The translations under genes and the position numbers were made by a program. From Lineus longissimus (lineage: Eukaryota; Nemertea; Pilidiophora; Heteronemertea; Lineidae): a stretch of 64,000 nucleotides of DNA. Location: contig NC_088317.1 in assembly GCF_910592395.1 (NCBI RefSeq), positions 12,834,001-12,898,000 on the forward strand, written 5' to 3'. Position 1 is the stretch's first letter, and each line of letters opens with the position of its first letter. Positions 31,951 through 43,408 of the stretch are shown here, piece by piece. Below the pieces are notes generated by a model, which saw only the letters and a program-made list of their open reading frames with translations, had not been told where the DNA came from and ran no database searches.

Positions 31951-34082
31951 CATCAATTCTAAAGATACGACACAATAGGGTATATTTTATTGGCCTACGC
32001 TAACCAGTGACGTTGAGTTTGTTTCAAGATTATAACACATGCGACTCCATTTTACACATTAAGAGGTCAGTCCTTGTGAACCAGGTAATACCACCCACTA
32101 TTATATATCAAGCCCGATCGGTCAGATATTCATGTACATTTCCATAAGGTCAATCAAAAGATTAATAACCATTTGTTAGTAATGACCACCATTGGAAATG
32201 TACAATTCTAGTAGCCAATGGTTGTGCTGTGTTACCTGTCAATCATGTTTTCTGTACACTTTTGGGACTGACCTCTTAACGTGTCAAAGACAGTATATTT
32301 TTAGTCATGTCAGTCTACAATTAGGTGATGCTATAGCACATTATGTATTCTTAGTCTATGTCTATTATTGGTAATCCCACGAACCTGTAGATATTTCGGG
32401 TTATTTAGAGAACAACCACCTGTCTCTAAAAGTTGTGTATCAGATAGATGGACGAAGAGAATTTATCAAACTTTATACACATCTAGGATCACCTGATATA
32501 AACATTGTGATCGTGTACATTTCAGCACGCTGATCTTGTACGTTTTACACGGCGATGTCCATTTTAAAAATTCTGGTTTTATCCAAAATGCCATCATGTA
32601 CATGAATGCAGTTTCAATAACTTGATCACCACACAATAATGTTTACTTTGACCAAAGTTTTAATCATAGTTATCAAATGAGATGTTATTGGCTACAAACT
32701 AGGTGTCTATTGCCCTATGTTATAGCAACATCTGATTGGCTGTCTATCTGTCGACGTCATCATTTAATCAATTAGATAACGGTGTTTTGTACATAATGGT
32801 AAATCACTGCTAACTGTGATTGTTGTTGCGTCCTATATATGTGGTTATTGTTTAAAAATACCAAATACCACGGTGTTGACGAAATTGACACAAGATATCT
32901 TGATTAAGACGTCATCAAAGATAGGTAAAAATTTAGCACATTTCGTCAGTTCACCTTCTAGATATAGGACTTGAACGACAGGCTGTATTTTTCTAAACAA
33001 TCCGACACAGTGCACCTTATGGTATGAGGCAACACCAAGCTTAAATCAAAGCTATATAACGTACTAAAATGTTGCTTATAAGTTCCTAGTTTATTTACAC
33101 TTGATATTCTAAAATACTTCGATTCACAATTAGCATCATTTACAGAGTAGATGCATTATGCGCCTAGGGAGCCTCGTCTTCAATTCAGGGGTTATGGTTA
33201 GGCAACCAAAACCACTTTGATCGGTGCAAAATGTTGGAGAAATGGAAAGCATCTAAAATCACGTCATTTGTTGTATATTTTGAGGTGTTTTTGAAAAGAA
33301 ATTGATCCCTCATTGTCGGTACTGATTGGCTCACCGAAACCGCGAGTTTGAGCCAAAATTTTGCCCAAAACTTCGGTTTCGCCTCGGTTTTGGTCAACAT
33401 TTAAGTTACACCCTCGCGGTTTCAGTGAGAAAACCAATACCTTCAAGTTCAGCCGAGTATCAATTCCTGAAATTGATAGCTCAATTCCTGAAACTGATAG
33501 CCTATTGGTATCATTGAATGCACTCATAATGTTTTCTAGTGATTTGTAAACCGAATCCTCAGTCTCATGGGAAATATTGCACCATGGAGTATAGGTCAAA
33601 GATCTATCGGGCCGCCAGGGCAACTTCCGAAGAAACCAACGCCTGTGCGGGAATTATGTACTACCAAAGATCAAAATGCTGCATAAACATGTAATGACGT
33701 TATTTTACGGATTTTTCCCGAGGAATTCTGAATGAAATGACGGACGTTTTTTTGTCTGTTTCAACAACGTGCTTAAACATGTTAAAGGACCATTGGCATT
33801 ACTAAGGACAATAATACCAATCACAAATTGCACAATAAAGAAAAATTCAAAATCTGACTGATTTATCACGATATCCCGATGTTGACTCCGATTTGACCAG
33901 AGTTAGCCCTCCATGTCTCGATCTTCTCCATGTGGATAGATGCACTTGTAAGGCGCTACCTGGCCATAGATCCATGGATCTACACCGTGAGACGTCGCGC
34001 TGTAGATAACGACTTTTCCTGTTGCTTGGCGAATCGGGGAGAGCCCAAATCAACCTCGGTGGCGGATGAGGTTACTTGTTAT
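31951..34082. other. Noncoding stretch with one MITE
   Basis: Apart from the TTAA element at 32063-32275 I see no supported gene. Open frames near 33185-33623 contain repeated gcggtttcggtgag-like text and no domain. Confidence 0.4.
32063..32275. mobile_element. 213-bp MITE with a TTAA target duplication
   Basis: The ends GAGGTCAGTCC and GGACTGACCTC are exactly inverted and flanked by TTAA at 32059-32062 and 32276-32279. TTAA suits Kolobok or piggyBac. The ends differ from those of the 30.6-kb element, so this is another family. Confidence 0.75.
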
Positions 34083-34712
34083 GGTCTCACTAGCCAGTGC
34101 GGAGGCCAGGCCTACCGCGACGTCATTTCATGCATACCCCAGTTCCAGCGGCTGTAGATTTGGCAGTACCTTACTCTCACACAGACTATACTTTTCTGAA
34201 CAGCTTGTCACTTCTAGAATACATCTGGTCAAGTTTCAACGTCGTCTAGACATACAGTCATGCATAGACTGGTGCAACACAATGCATGAGATACACTGTA
34301 TGTTAATGCAAATTTGAAAAATTTCACCTTTATGCCTTATAACTTCAAGATTATCAAAGACGGTAAAAAAATAAATTTCATACACATCTTCTCATCACCT
34401 TTAGAAAGCCAACTGTCAACTCTTTCAATCTTTTATATAAAAATAGGGTGTCGTTGCGGCTTTTGTTTGAGTTTTTTGCCCTCGAAATTTCACCTTGAGA
34501 ACATGTGCAATATCACAGGAACCAGTCTCTGTCAACTTCCTGTTGAGCTATAAATAGCATGCAGGGCCTGCTCACCGCGTAAGTGCACAGAAGAAGTCGG
34601 TATTTTCCTCAAATAATCGTCAGAGCTACCCCTTCACAAAATACCTCCGTAATCGCCCGAGATTGAAGAACTAGTTTTTGGGCCGACCTGATCACCACTG
34701 GCTAGTGAGACC
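34083..34712. mobile_element. 630-bp candidate DNA element
   Basis: GGTCTCACTAGCCAGTG at the left end is exactly inverted at the right end. tat flanks both sides, possibly a 3-bp duplication. The interior has no transposase. A short palindrome (catacagt...actgtatg) lies near 34252-34304. Confidence 0.5.
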
Positions 34713-36690
34713 TATAGCTTGAACACATAAACGTACATTGCCTTCATCTGTTACTAACGTGGCTTTAAAGAACAGGAAATATGGAAAAGAAAATGCGTAA
34801 TTTGCAAGGCTTCAGCCCCGCCCCGCCCCCCCCCCCCAACTTTTGGCAAAATAACACTGCCTTCACTGTTCTCACTTGACCCTATTGACTTGCTGAAATT
34901 GAAATGACGCCGCGGAATTCCGCCGGCTTCGGGGAGTGGGAAAGAAAGTTGCGCTCTAGGAATAATCTTTGAGGGCGAAGAAAATCGTATTTTTCATATA
35001 CCTATATATATAGAGTAAAAATCGTCAAAACGTTCAGAATTATGGTGTGCTAATGAAGCGGCAGAAGAATAAACATATTGAAGTAAAAATTAAGCCGCCC
35101 ATTTCCTTTGAGCAAGGAATTCAAATAGTATTACATCTCCCTGCTCAGACAAAAACCAATTGAAATTGGCTCCGCACACGAGATGGTGGTGGTCAGAAAG
35201 TTGCCCAATCAGAGCCCAACATCAATATCTCCCTCTCTCGTACTCATCACAATGCTGAACAGACGAAACTCAACCCAAGAAATAGTCCTGTGAGGGCATT
35301 GATTGGGTGTATTTTAGAAACGATGCATAGGCCTGCTATGGGAGGATGCAGTACCATTGGTTCTATTCCTGCTCCTACGAGAAATATTAGTATTATGGTA
35401 CCACTAGCCAAATTCTGAGGTACGCGATCAAAATTAATCAAAATAACCCAAAATTGTTATATATCAATACTGGTTTTTATCTCTGTATCCAAATGACACA
35501 TACACCTGCGGTCTCGAGCTTTCGGGCCGTAGAAAATCATCTCGTGAAATCTGGATACCCGGATCAGCCACTCGTGCGGTTTTCTTATTTTAGCTACAGT
35601 GCAGGTTAAAAAAGCCTACAATAACAAACTTAAATAAGCACCCAAAAACAACATAAGAATTCACTTTAAATGTAAATGTACTTAAGCAAGAACAGAACTG
35701 ACGACTCCTTTTGATAGATGTAGTACCGAGAGTTCAAATATCAGGAATGTAGCAGTGGCTTACCACTTTATATGGGTTCAGAAGAAATCCAGGGGTGACC
35801 GGTAACCCCGGGACAGCCAATAACAGTATGGTAGACAGTAACTTCTTTGCCGAAATAAAAATATAAAATCAAGAGTTGATAAAGACCATAATTAATTCTT
35901 GGTACAATGTACATGTACTGTATATCGAAAAAAATAATGCCAATCATGTTTTAATTTTCGATCATATCTATCTTTTTTATATAATACCTGCTTGGTACAT
36001 CAGTCTAATTGTGGTTTTGAGGTTACACGATGGAGTAGTTGCATTGGGCGATTTTAAAAACAAATCCCTGTGTCTCTTGAACATACCGATTAATGGCCAT
36101 TTCTGTTGAATTGATAGTCTCGAGGAAGTGGTTTATAACAAGACTCATGATGATTCCAACATGTGTCTGTTAAGGACGATTAGCATACTGCCACCCCTTC
36201 ACCGGACTATGCACCTTTATTTGAGATGTAGGAGGCACACCAAATAAAGCACATTCACTGTGTGTAATCTCCTCTTGATTTTGACTCTGGTCAATGGTGT
36301 TGACGATATTAAGCCGGATGTGGAGCGCCTGTACAAAATGCCTTTGTACAACAGACACGTCAAAACTGATTAATTGGCGTCGAAACAGTACTCGAAGCGA
36401 GATAGGAGGAAATAGTTAGGCAACGGGGTCGTTCCAAGGAGTACAGTGTCGCTTTGTGGTCAACAGTGGCGAAATAGTCACTCCTGCTCAAACATTTAGA
36501 CTAGAAACCGCTGCCGACTTCGTCGTTTGCCTATACTAAATTCGGTATTAATTGATGCGAAACTCATTTAAACAATAACACCGACTAAGACATATAAATC
36601 TTTCCAGTGAATTATGCTAAAATGTTAATAGATGATCGTTTTGTTTTCCGTCAGCGGAGATCGCCAGTGCAAGTGCACAATGCACTCTGT
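34713..36690. other. Mostly noncoding stretch
   Basis: This stretch holds a C-run near 34826 and the repeat copy 35095-35400. No exon with good splice sites or a known domain was found. Confidence 0.4.
35095..35400 (+). repeat. Second copy of the 25.6-kb repeat
   Basis: Direct-orientation relative of 25590-25895 with scattered substitutions and small indels. It suggests segmental duplication or an unclassified dispersed repeat. Confidence 0.8.
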
Positions 36691-36881
36691 CATTCGCCAC
36701 TTTCCTCAAGCAGCAATTTGGTACTTCCTGACAGGAATGACCAATCAAAACAGAGCTATCAAGCTTGTTTGGCACATACAGCGCAGCACGGCCATGATCA
36801 CATACTGGAGTTTTGATTAGTCAAAACCTGTCACCTGACAGGAAGTCCTACATGATTCCTGCTGGAAGAAATTGGCGAATG
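36691..36881. mobile_element. 191-bp MITE
   Basis: The ends CATTCGCCACTTTCCTCAAG and the complement of cttctggaagaaattggcgaatg-type sequence pair over about 27 bp, and acttcctg(a/t)cagg is inverted further in. No clear target duplication is visible. Confidence 0.6.
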
Positions 36882-36911
36882 CGGAGCAGCCTCTTCGAAA
36901 ATATATTGGCC

Positions 36912-37423
36912 TCATCTACCATACTTTTGTACGAAGCAACACGTTGCTCTCTTCAAGACTTTCGCTAAATCTTCCCGGTATCGTTTCCCGCCGCCGAGAC
37001 AATACATGTAAAAATTAATGGTATGATTCATAATCCAAAGTATGTAAAACAACGACGTCATGATATTAAACAAAATGAAATAGCACGGGTCCGATAAGTC
37101 GAATACCTGTTTGAGGTATCAATAGTACCAGGGAAAAAAGCCTGTATGGTATAGAGGTTAAGACGTACGCCATGCTGACGAATATCAGCAGTCGTGTAAG
37201 GTATTGGTTGTCTAGCCTCTCCTGTTCTGACCTTCCTTCCGTGGTTACGCTTTGGAGGAATCTGCGTTTCTTTGCGGACGTCCTAACGGTGGAGATGATC
37301 ACTAGGTTACAGGTGATGATGATTGCGGAAGGGAGGATTGTACCGTAAAGGAGCGGAAAGCCTGTTGCTAGGAATCCGTCTATAAGGGGTCACCTGGGAC
37401 GTCAAGGACAAGGTCTTCGAGAC
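36912..37423 (-). pseudogene. GPCR exon 3: TM5, TM6, TM7 and C-tail, two frameshifts
   Basis: The acceptor (ctccgcag|GT) enters in the phase required by exon 2. Extracellular-loop sequence is followed by TM5 (LLYGTILPSAIIITCNLVII), a basic third loop, TM6 (LLIFVSMAYVLTSIPYRLFS) and TM7 (MTSLFYILWIMNHTINFYMY) ending in a basic tail (KRYREDLAKVLKRATCC) and stop. One frameshift lies before TM5 (about 37385) and another between TM6 and TM7 (about 37105). The domain is complete once frames are ignored, so this is either a recent pseudogene or carries sequence errors. Confidence 0.7.
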
Positions 37424-37771
37424 CTGCGGAGGGAAGAGACATCATTAACGATAGTCATGTGATCAATGAACATTGTAAAACAAAACTGTAATATGAGATC
37501 TGTTATCGAGGAAGAATCTTTCAAAAATTGTTCAGGGTTCGACAATTCCTCGACCTGGCTGCACTTGCACTACACTCGATTGTGACCTCTCTTGGGGACT
37601 AAATGTCGTGTTCCGCGAGGGTATTAAATATCTATACGTCTTTTGATATTTCCGCTTCGCAGCGGGTGATTTTAATCACTGGTTGGGACCAACTTACTTG
37701 CTACTCGCCGTGGCGACACCCGACTTAGAATCTGGCTAAAAACTATAAAAACTATGAAAACTATTACTTAC

Positions 37772-37990
37772 CACTATCCTCGTTCTTTATGTACCGAAAC
37801 AAGAAAAAGAGATATACATTTGCTGCCATAGTCAAACTGGTCCCTAACCAGACGACTTTCTTGGCCCGTTCCGGGGTGCACATGGTTGGTGCAGACATGG
37901 AAAACCTTACAGCTATGAGGCGGTCGACGGACAGAGATGTGAGGAAAAAAACAGAGAGCATGCCAAAGGTTACAATCAGGGACATCATGG
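37772..37990 (-). CDS. GPCR exon 2: TM3 and TM4
   Basis: The exon is open and bounded by acceptor (tttagag|CC) and donor (AGTG|gtaagt). It encodes TM3 (MMSLIVTFGMLSVFFLTSLS) followed by the DRY-equivalent VDRLIAVRF, a short basic loop, and TM4 (KVVWLGTSLTMAANVYLFFL). The TM3 motif is the main evidence for the rhodopsin family. Confidence 0.75.
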
Positions 37991-38220
37991 CTCTAAAATA
38001 AAAATGAAAATATGTATAGTAATTGTTTAATATAACAGTTTATTAAAGAAAAAAGTATTATTCTTCCATGAAATAGTTCTTCACCGGTTCAGTAAAGTAT
38101 TTTTCTGAAAGTGTTGGACTTTTTTCCATTTCTTTTCTACTCTTAGATAGTAGAAAAATAAGTTATTGCTTATAGCACGCACACGGCTAGACACGGAACA
38201 AGTCTTCCCTCTGTCAGATG

Positions 38221-39114
38221 GGGTTATGCCTGTTTCGCCTATTCCTGTTTCGCCTACAAAATTCCTGTTTCGCCTATTCCTGTTTCGCCTATTCCTGTTT
38301 CGCCTACTTTCCAGTACCCCTACAATAAATCGACTCTCCCAGGGGGAACCTTAGGGATGCATGTCCATTTTATGGGGAAAACGTGAGGGGACAATTGGAT
38401 GATGTTAACGATGTGATGACAATTTGACTAATCAAATGCCATCAACTTTGTTAACAAACCATGCCATGACCGTTTTGAAAGAGTCAACTTGAAAGCGGGG
38501 ACAGTCCGGGACTTATTTGACCATATGACCATACTGACACACAGTAAAAACTAATAGATTAAGTAGAGTAAAGCAGTCGCTTATTTTATAAAAACAGGAA
38601 TTCATGACTTTTTGATAAAAATACATAATACTGTACATTCTCATAATTATTTAATCAAAATCAGCTGTAAAACCCATGTCATAGTAAAGAACAATGTAGC
38701 TATAGGTATTCTTTCTATTACGAAGCCAGTTACTGACTAAGACAAAAGAAAGAGAATCCACAATATAAAATGCAGGCCTAAGAAACCTTTCTCAAATCTG
38801 ATGAAAGGGTAAAATTTTCTTACTATTTTATTTCTTGCCTTTTAAAATAAGCTAAAACATAAGCCGATGTAAGCTATGTATAATTTTCCAAAGTTATTCC
38901 GAATAATACTGAAATAATTGACATGTCGCTAAATCCATTATTTCAGACTTTATTCTTAATGATAGCCTTTAACACTATAGTAAGGGACGATTCATATTCC
39001 TACGTCTGTGGGGAGGTTAGCAATACATTTGAATAGGCGAAACAGGAATAGGCGAAACAGGAATAGGCGGAACAGGAATAGGCGGAACAGGAATAGGCGA
39101 AACAGGAATACACC
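38221..39114. mobile_element. 894-bp element with inverted 15-bp arrays and an 8-bp target duplication
   Basis: gtcagatg flanks both ends (38213-38220, 39115-39122). Left of centre are five copies of cctgtttcgcctatt-type 15-mers. At the right end the same 15-mers stand reverse-complemented (ggcgaaacaggaata, five copies with ggcggaacagg variants). The outermost bases (GGGTTATGCCTG, GGTGTATTCCTG) form a loose inverted repeat. An 8-bp duplication suits hAT or P-type elements. No transposase is present. It lies in the first GPCR intron. Confidence 0.8.
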
Positions 39115-39914
39115 GTCAGATGATTACGATACCCCACTTCACGACGCGCGCAACGGCCAACGTGACAGAAGCAGGGTCTTCTCACGGTGATGTCACTGCG
39201 AAGGTTTTCGCTTCCGCGCAGCATGTCGTCAATGCATCGAGGCCCACAAAGATTATCGCTGCACGGAGGTTCCTATCGAGATTGCAATTGGAATAGGGTG
39301 ATGACTTTTTTTCATTTCATGTGGAACTCTATGATATCAACTACTAGTATGGAGAGTGGAAAGTGACTTGACAGCCGCCAGCTTGGTAATATAATGCCCT
39401 TAAAGGCATACACCGTTCGTTAAAAAATTTTAAATTTTAAATCTTAAAATTCCCAATTGCATAAATAATTACTGACTGCAAATTTCAACATTGTTGCTCT
39501 GTAGACCGATATACACATACAATGTACTGTAAATAAAAAGTTTAGGAAATTTTCATAACATTACATGATCATGACAACTGCACGACGGCGTTGTGTATAA
39601 CTGCAAAAAAATGAAGTGCCCGGTCATAGGTCGGTGGAACTAGAGTATAGGTAAGTTACGTGTAATTAAGTTACGTTTGTGCTTGCGTGTGTGTGTATGG
39701 GGGGGGGGGGGGGCATAGACTAATTATTTTAGCATCGGGCATTTCATAAGTAGTACTCTTTCGGCTTTTTGTGTCCCGATGCAATTTAGTTAACCGTTTA
39801 AGTAAGGCGTCGGCGTGTATTTTCGTGATTTTTTTCATTTTTGATCAGTCAATATCTAATCACTATTGCCGGTATTCTTTCCCTCACATATACATACATA
39901 CTCCTGCCTCAGGA

Positions 39915-40213
39915 CTAATTGATGAGATCAGATCCATAGAACAAGGGGAAGAATATCCCTGACGATAGGAGGCGACACATGTCCACCGCAGCCATGGCTG
40001 CCATGTAGATGGACGGCGATAAAGTTCTATTCCGCCTTTGGTTTGCGATGAGAATTATATTCCCAGGGAGCCCGATGGTTAGGGATGGCAGGTCACCGAA
40101 TGTTGTCAGTGTATCATTGGCTGACTTCAGTTCTGGCATGTCGCCGAAAATTCAAGTTAGTTGCTCCTCGTTTGAGTGGAGAGTTTCGGTGATGTAACTA
40201 ACCGACGCCATGA
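39915..40213 (-). pseudogene. GPCR first-exon copy 1a (TM1-TM2), in-frame stop
   Basis: It begins MASVSYITETLHSNEEQLT, then TGA where the sister copy has Cys. It continues IFGDMPELKSANDTLTTFGD, TM1 (LPSLTIGLPGNIILIA) and TM2 (SPSIYMAAMAAVDMCRLL) in the same frame. It ends at a stop after GSDLIN with no obvious donor, whereas copy 1b runs on to a good donor. It is therefore a decayed duplicate lying between exon 1b and exon 2. Confidence 0.75.
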
Positions 40214-40602
40214 TAGGTTACTCTCCTTGGAGGATTAAATATCTAACCACAAAATAAAAGCAGGGGCCTTTTATTTGATTTCATAAAGACAGGTCAGTGT
40301 CCGGCCCATTCGGCATCTGAAACGCTCATGATGCTGTGAGCGTTTCGGATGTTTAAATGTAATTTTTACACACATCATCCATACGCCATAATGACGTTTG
40401 AATTCGCAGCCAAAGGTACAGGTTTGACTTGTTTCGCCGGCTCAGTAAGAGTTGTCCAACGAGCTGTGTGTTAGTTCCGAGTACATGTAGTTACTTCCCT
40501 CGATCGCAAATTAGCGCGTATCAACAGTAGCAGTCAGCCCAAGGCCGGGCTTATCGAGCAAAACCTCCCTTAGACTTGTGTGTGCGGGAAAAGTATTCTA
40601 TA

Positions 40603-40899
40603 ATGCGCTTGGGATTCAAAACTGTTATACCGGTATTTTTATTATTATCCTTGATTAATCCGTGTCCACGGCCCGCCTCTGCAGGGCCAACCCATCTTGA
40701 TCAATATCGCCTTTATAAGTGTCTGATGAGCAACTCCTGCGAAACCGTTCACACCACCCCTGGCATAACCCACATGGCGCGCCTCCCCGCCATTCCGCGC
40801 AACTTTGCCGCCATGCTCCCTAGGAGCATGACGTCATGTCCGTCTCAAAGCCATGACGTCATAAAGGGGCCCAGCATCACGTCAACCACTGCGTCTTGA
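40603..40899 (+). CDS. Possible small secreted protein
   Basis: This 98-residue frame with an ATG has a plausible signal peptide: basic MRLGFK, hydrophobic TVIPVFLLLSLI, and a small-residue cleavage region PASA|GP. Two Cys follow in YKCLMSNSC. It lies between GPCR first-exon copies on the opposite strand, and its tail overlaps a cluster of TGACGTCA sites. No family is recognised and chance cannot be excluded. Confidence 0.3.
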   Translation: MRLGFKTVIPVFLLLSLINPCPRPASAGPTHLDQYRLYKCLMSNSCETVHTTPGITHMARLPAIPRNFAAMLPRSMTSCPSQSHDVIKGPSITSTTAS

Positions 40900-40904
40900 C
40901 GTCA
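40829..40904. promoter_or_regulatory. Cluster of three TGACGTCA (CRE-type) palindromes
   Basis: Exact TGACGTCA occurs at 40829-40836, 40854-40861 and 40897-40904, with a half-site between. CREB/ATF factors bind this palindrome. The cluster lies upstream of GPCR exon copy 1a and inside intron 1 of copy 1b, so it could be an old promoter. TGACGTCA also occurs in the LTRs of gypsy B, so it is not rare in this window. Confidence 0.35.
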
Positions 40905-41067
40905 GTTCCAACACCTCACACGGTTTAAGAGATCAAGCGAAGACTTTTGAGCCTTCACAACGGTCACACAAGCCAATTAAGCTGGTCGCATCTCACCGCA
41001 TTGCCACGTCAAAAATAAAATAATAAATAATAATCCGTGAGATTTAAGGAAGATCCTATGCCTATAC

Positions 41068-41404
41068 CTACATAAAAAATGCTTCCTCTAAACGGCTTAA
41101 TAATCAATTCAGATCCATCAAACAAGGGTATAAATATCCATGACGATAGGAGGAGACACGTGTCTACCACAGCCATCGCTGCCATGTAGATTGAAGGCGA
41201 TAAATTTCTATTCCGTCGTTCAGTGGCTATGGCGATGATGAAAATGTTTCCCGGGAGTCCGAAGGCCATTGATGTAATGACGCCGTAAATGACCATTGAA
41301 TCATGAGCAAAATTCAGGGCCAGGATGTCGCCGAAAATGCAGGTTCGATGCTCGGTTTGGCGGGGAGTTTGTGTTATGTAACCCACTGACATGATTGATG
41401 CCAT
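41068..41404 (-). CDS. GPCR first exon 1b: N-terminus, TM1, TM2 (intact)
   Basis: It begins at an ATG (41402-41404) with MASIMSVGYITQTPRQTEHR, then CIFGDILALNFAHDS, TM1 (GVITSMAFGLPGNIFIIAIA), the ERRNRNLSPS loop, TM2 (IYMAAMAVVDTCLLLSSWIF) and a donor TGTAG|gtatag at 41068. The phase (one extra base) fits the acceptor of exon 2 exactly. It is the only intact one of four first-exon copies. A half foldback element lies 49 bp upstream, so its promoter differs from that of the sister copies. Confidence 0.7.
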
Positions 41405-41452
41405 AATGGGTTAATCGGGCGACTGGAAGTTATTGCAGTGAAGCGTTAAGTT

Positions 41453-41768
41453 ACGCGTTTAGGCCTATAGGTCTTTGAAAGCACATTTTGGATATATCCC
41501 TCCTATATACCTTTTCTGAATAAATCATACGCGTTTTTTTCTGTTTATCTGTTCTTTTTATTTCGCGCACTGCTAATGCCACAAGTACCACGGCGCGAGA
41601 TAAAACGAGATTGCAAGAAACGTCCTCGTCCCTTAGATCCGTAAGCCAGGCAAAAAGAAGCTGGGTGTTATTTGTCTAGTGTAATGGCACCCAGGGTGCT
41701 TATTTTCCAGTCGATCTCGAACCTGGGTACCATTTGTCGGCACCCAGGACGACATCCACCCTTCCAGC
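41453..41768 (+). mobile_element. Half copy of the 579-bp foldback element
   Basis: It matches the loop and right arm of the palindrome at 53585-54163 (ggcacccaggacgacatcca at the end), with a 33-bp inner deletion and without the left arm. The few point differences suggest a recent common source. Confidence 0.85.
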
Positions 41769-41899
41769 ATCACTGCATGATAATTTAGGTACATGTATGT
41801 GTCCACTTGCTGGTTTGTCACATGAGAATACTACAATGCCATTGACCTTACACAAGTGAAACGAGAGTACGCTACTGACTTTGCACTGCTCCCTCTTGA

Positions 41900-42210
41900 C
41901 TGCTCCATGAAGAAGAATATCCCTGACGATAGGAGGAGCCACGTTTCCACAACAGCCATCGCCGCCATGTAAATTTCTGTTCCGCCGTTGGTTTGCTATA
42001 CATGTATATCGCAATGATGAAAAATATTTCCCGGGAGTCCGAAGGCCAGGGATGGCAAAATACCGTAGCTGGTCAATGCATCATTGGCATATTTCATAAC
42101 CGGGATGTCGCCGAAAACCCATGCAAGTCCGTTGCTCGGTGTGGGAATACCGGTGATCTGACCCACTGCGCCCTTGATAGCTAACTTTTCCCCTAAGTAA
42201 CAGATACCGA
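41900..42210 (-). pseudogene. GPCR first-exon copy 1c, heavily decayed
   Basis: Homology to copy 1b starts around 42200 (GAVGQITGIPTPSNGL, FGDIPVMKYANDALTSYGIL, PSLAFGLPGNIF). The start codon is lost, a frameshift follows GNIF, and a deletion removes most of the first intracellular loop. TM2 is recognisable only at DNA level (acatggcggcgatggctgtt). It is a third tandem copy. Confidence 0.7.
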
Positions 42211-42249
42211 TTATGGTGTCAGTAACTTCTCTGCCGCGAATCACTGCAT

Positions 42250-43261
42250 AAGAGTTTCCTCTTTATTCGGTTCTATTGAACTGAGTGCGTTTCGACAGAA
42301 TTCCTTATTCTGTGGTCCACTGATCATGATCCGTGGCGTAAGAAAAGCTGGGAATGGTTGGTCAAAAAGGCAAATGATTGCGCACCTATTGTTTGAAAAT
42401 GATGACCAAGCTAATGTGTTAATCGGCAACTAGCCCAACCTCGGCCCCAACTCTCGGTTAGCTTGGCGAAAACGACCCCAGCGTTTGTTTGCTCGTTCTT
42501 TAGCATTAAAGATTGGAAATAAATGCTCTTCAAATAAATTGCTAGGACTGATTTAGTAAATTAAACCATGAGGCACGATTGTGACAAATGTGCGCTTCTG
42601 GGAGCGATGATTGGTTGAAAATTGCCCTTCGATTGTCTACTCGACGCGAAAAAGAAAAATAGCTATTAACAATGGAAGTAACATTTTAAATTCTATTATC
42701 CATTTATTTCAAACAACACAAATACACACAGTATTCCATATGGTAACATGAAGATGCCTCTATCAAGCACTCGAGTAATTCCTTTTTATGATGCCCAGCC
42801 TTGGGAGTATTTATTGAGCAATTGATGGCGAGAACAAGGCTGCATCCCACTGGATACTTTACTTTGAATAAAATTATCGGAGTTGAACATGGTTCAACGA
42901 GTGGCCCAATATCAATAGTGCACAGTTTTCCCAACCAATCGAGCAAATGTATGATCCGGCCGGGAGACGAAATCCAAGATGGCCACTATAACGGCTATGT
43001 TAAATAAGTGACTTTTCGTACGTGTTTTTCACAAAGCGCCACACGGTCCTAAAGACCAAAGTATATGATTCGAAACGTGGTAAAAGGCATTTCCATGCGA
43101 CGAGGTTTTTGTTTCAGGGATTCCGCTATCGGAAAGTTCTGTTCGATCAGCTGCAAAATAGCTCGAGTTAAGAAAACCCCTAATGGTCGCACTTGTTTGT
43201 TGGGAATTACTAAGTAAAGCTTTCTTATTGACGGAATAACAACATTTTTTCTCTAATCTTC
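42250..43261. other. Noncoding stretch
   Basis: I find no supported exon or repeat. Several open frames of 60-80 codons lack motifs. Confidence 0.35.
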
Positions 43262-43408
43262 AAGGAGGCACCAACAAAATTGCACCAACCATCCAAGGCA
43301 TAAAAAGCGGCCAGGCTTTTTTGCGCAATTTACAAAATACTGCACCTTTTGTTGATGAAAGTGACATGGACTGGGAATCCATTGTGCTTTGGACGCCAAC
43401 CGGTAATA
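43262..43408 (+). CDS. Possible isolated internal exon
   Basis: An open stretch between acceptor (taatcttcaag|) and donor (ccaaccg|gtaata) encodes GGTNKIAPTIQGIKSGQAFL and DESDMDWESIVLWTPTG. The composition looks coding, but no family is recognised and no partner exon is found. Confidence 0.25.

Larger units (their letters stand above)
36912..41404 (-). other. Rhodopsin-family GPCR gene, three exons, with extra first-exon copies
   Basis: Exons at 41068-41404, 37772-37990 and 36912-37423 have matching phases (1 then 1) and canonical GT/AG borders. Together they encode seven transmembrane segments. The receptor would sit in the plasma membrane; its ligand is unknown. The 3.1-kb first intron contains a second first-exon copy (39915-40213) and an 894-bp transposon. 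A third copy lies upstream. Frameshifts in exon 3 may make the locus a pseudogene. Confidence 0.65.

Noticed and set aside
33185-33623. Overlapping open frames of up to 119 codons
   Set aside because: No motif, no splice sites and repeated tgag/gcggttt text. Probably chance in a low-complexity area.
39699-39713. G-runs here and near 18512, 29115 and the C-run near 34826 as functional elements
   Set aside because: Simple homopolymers with no conserved context. Noted only as assembly-risk sites.
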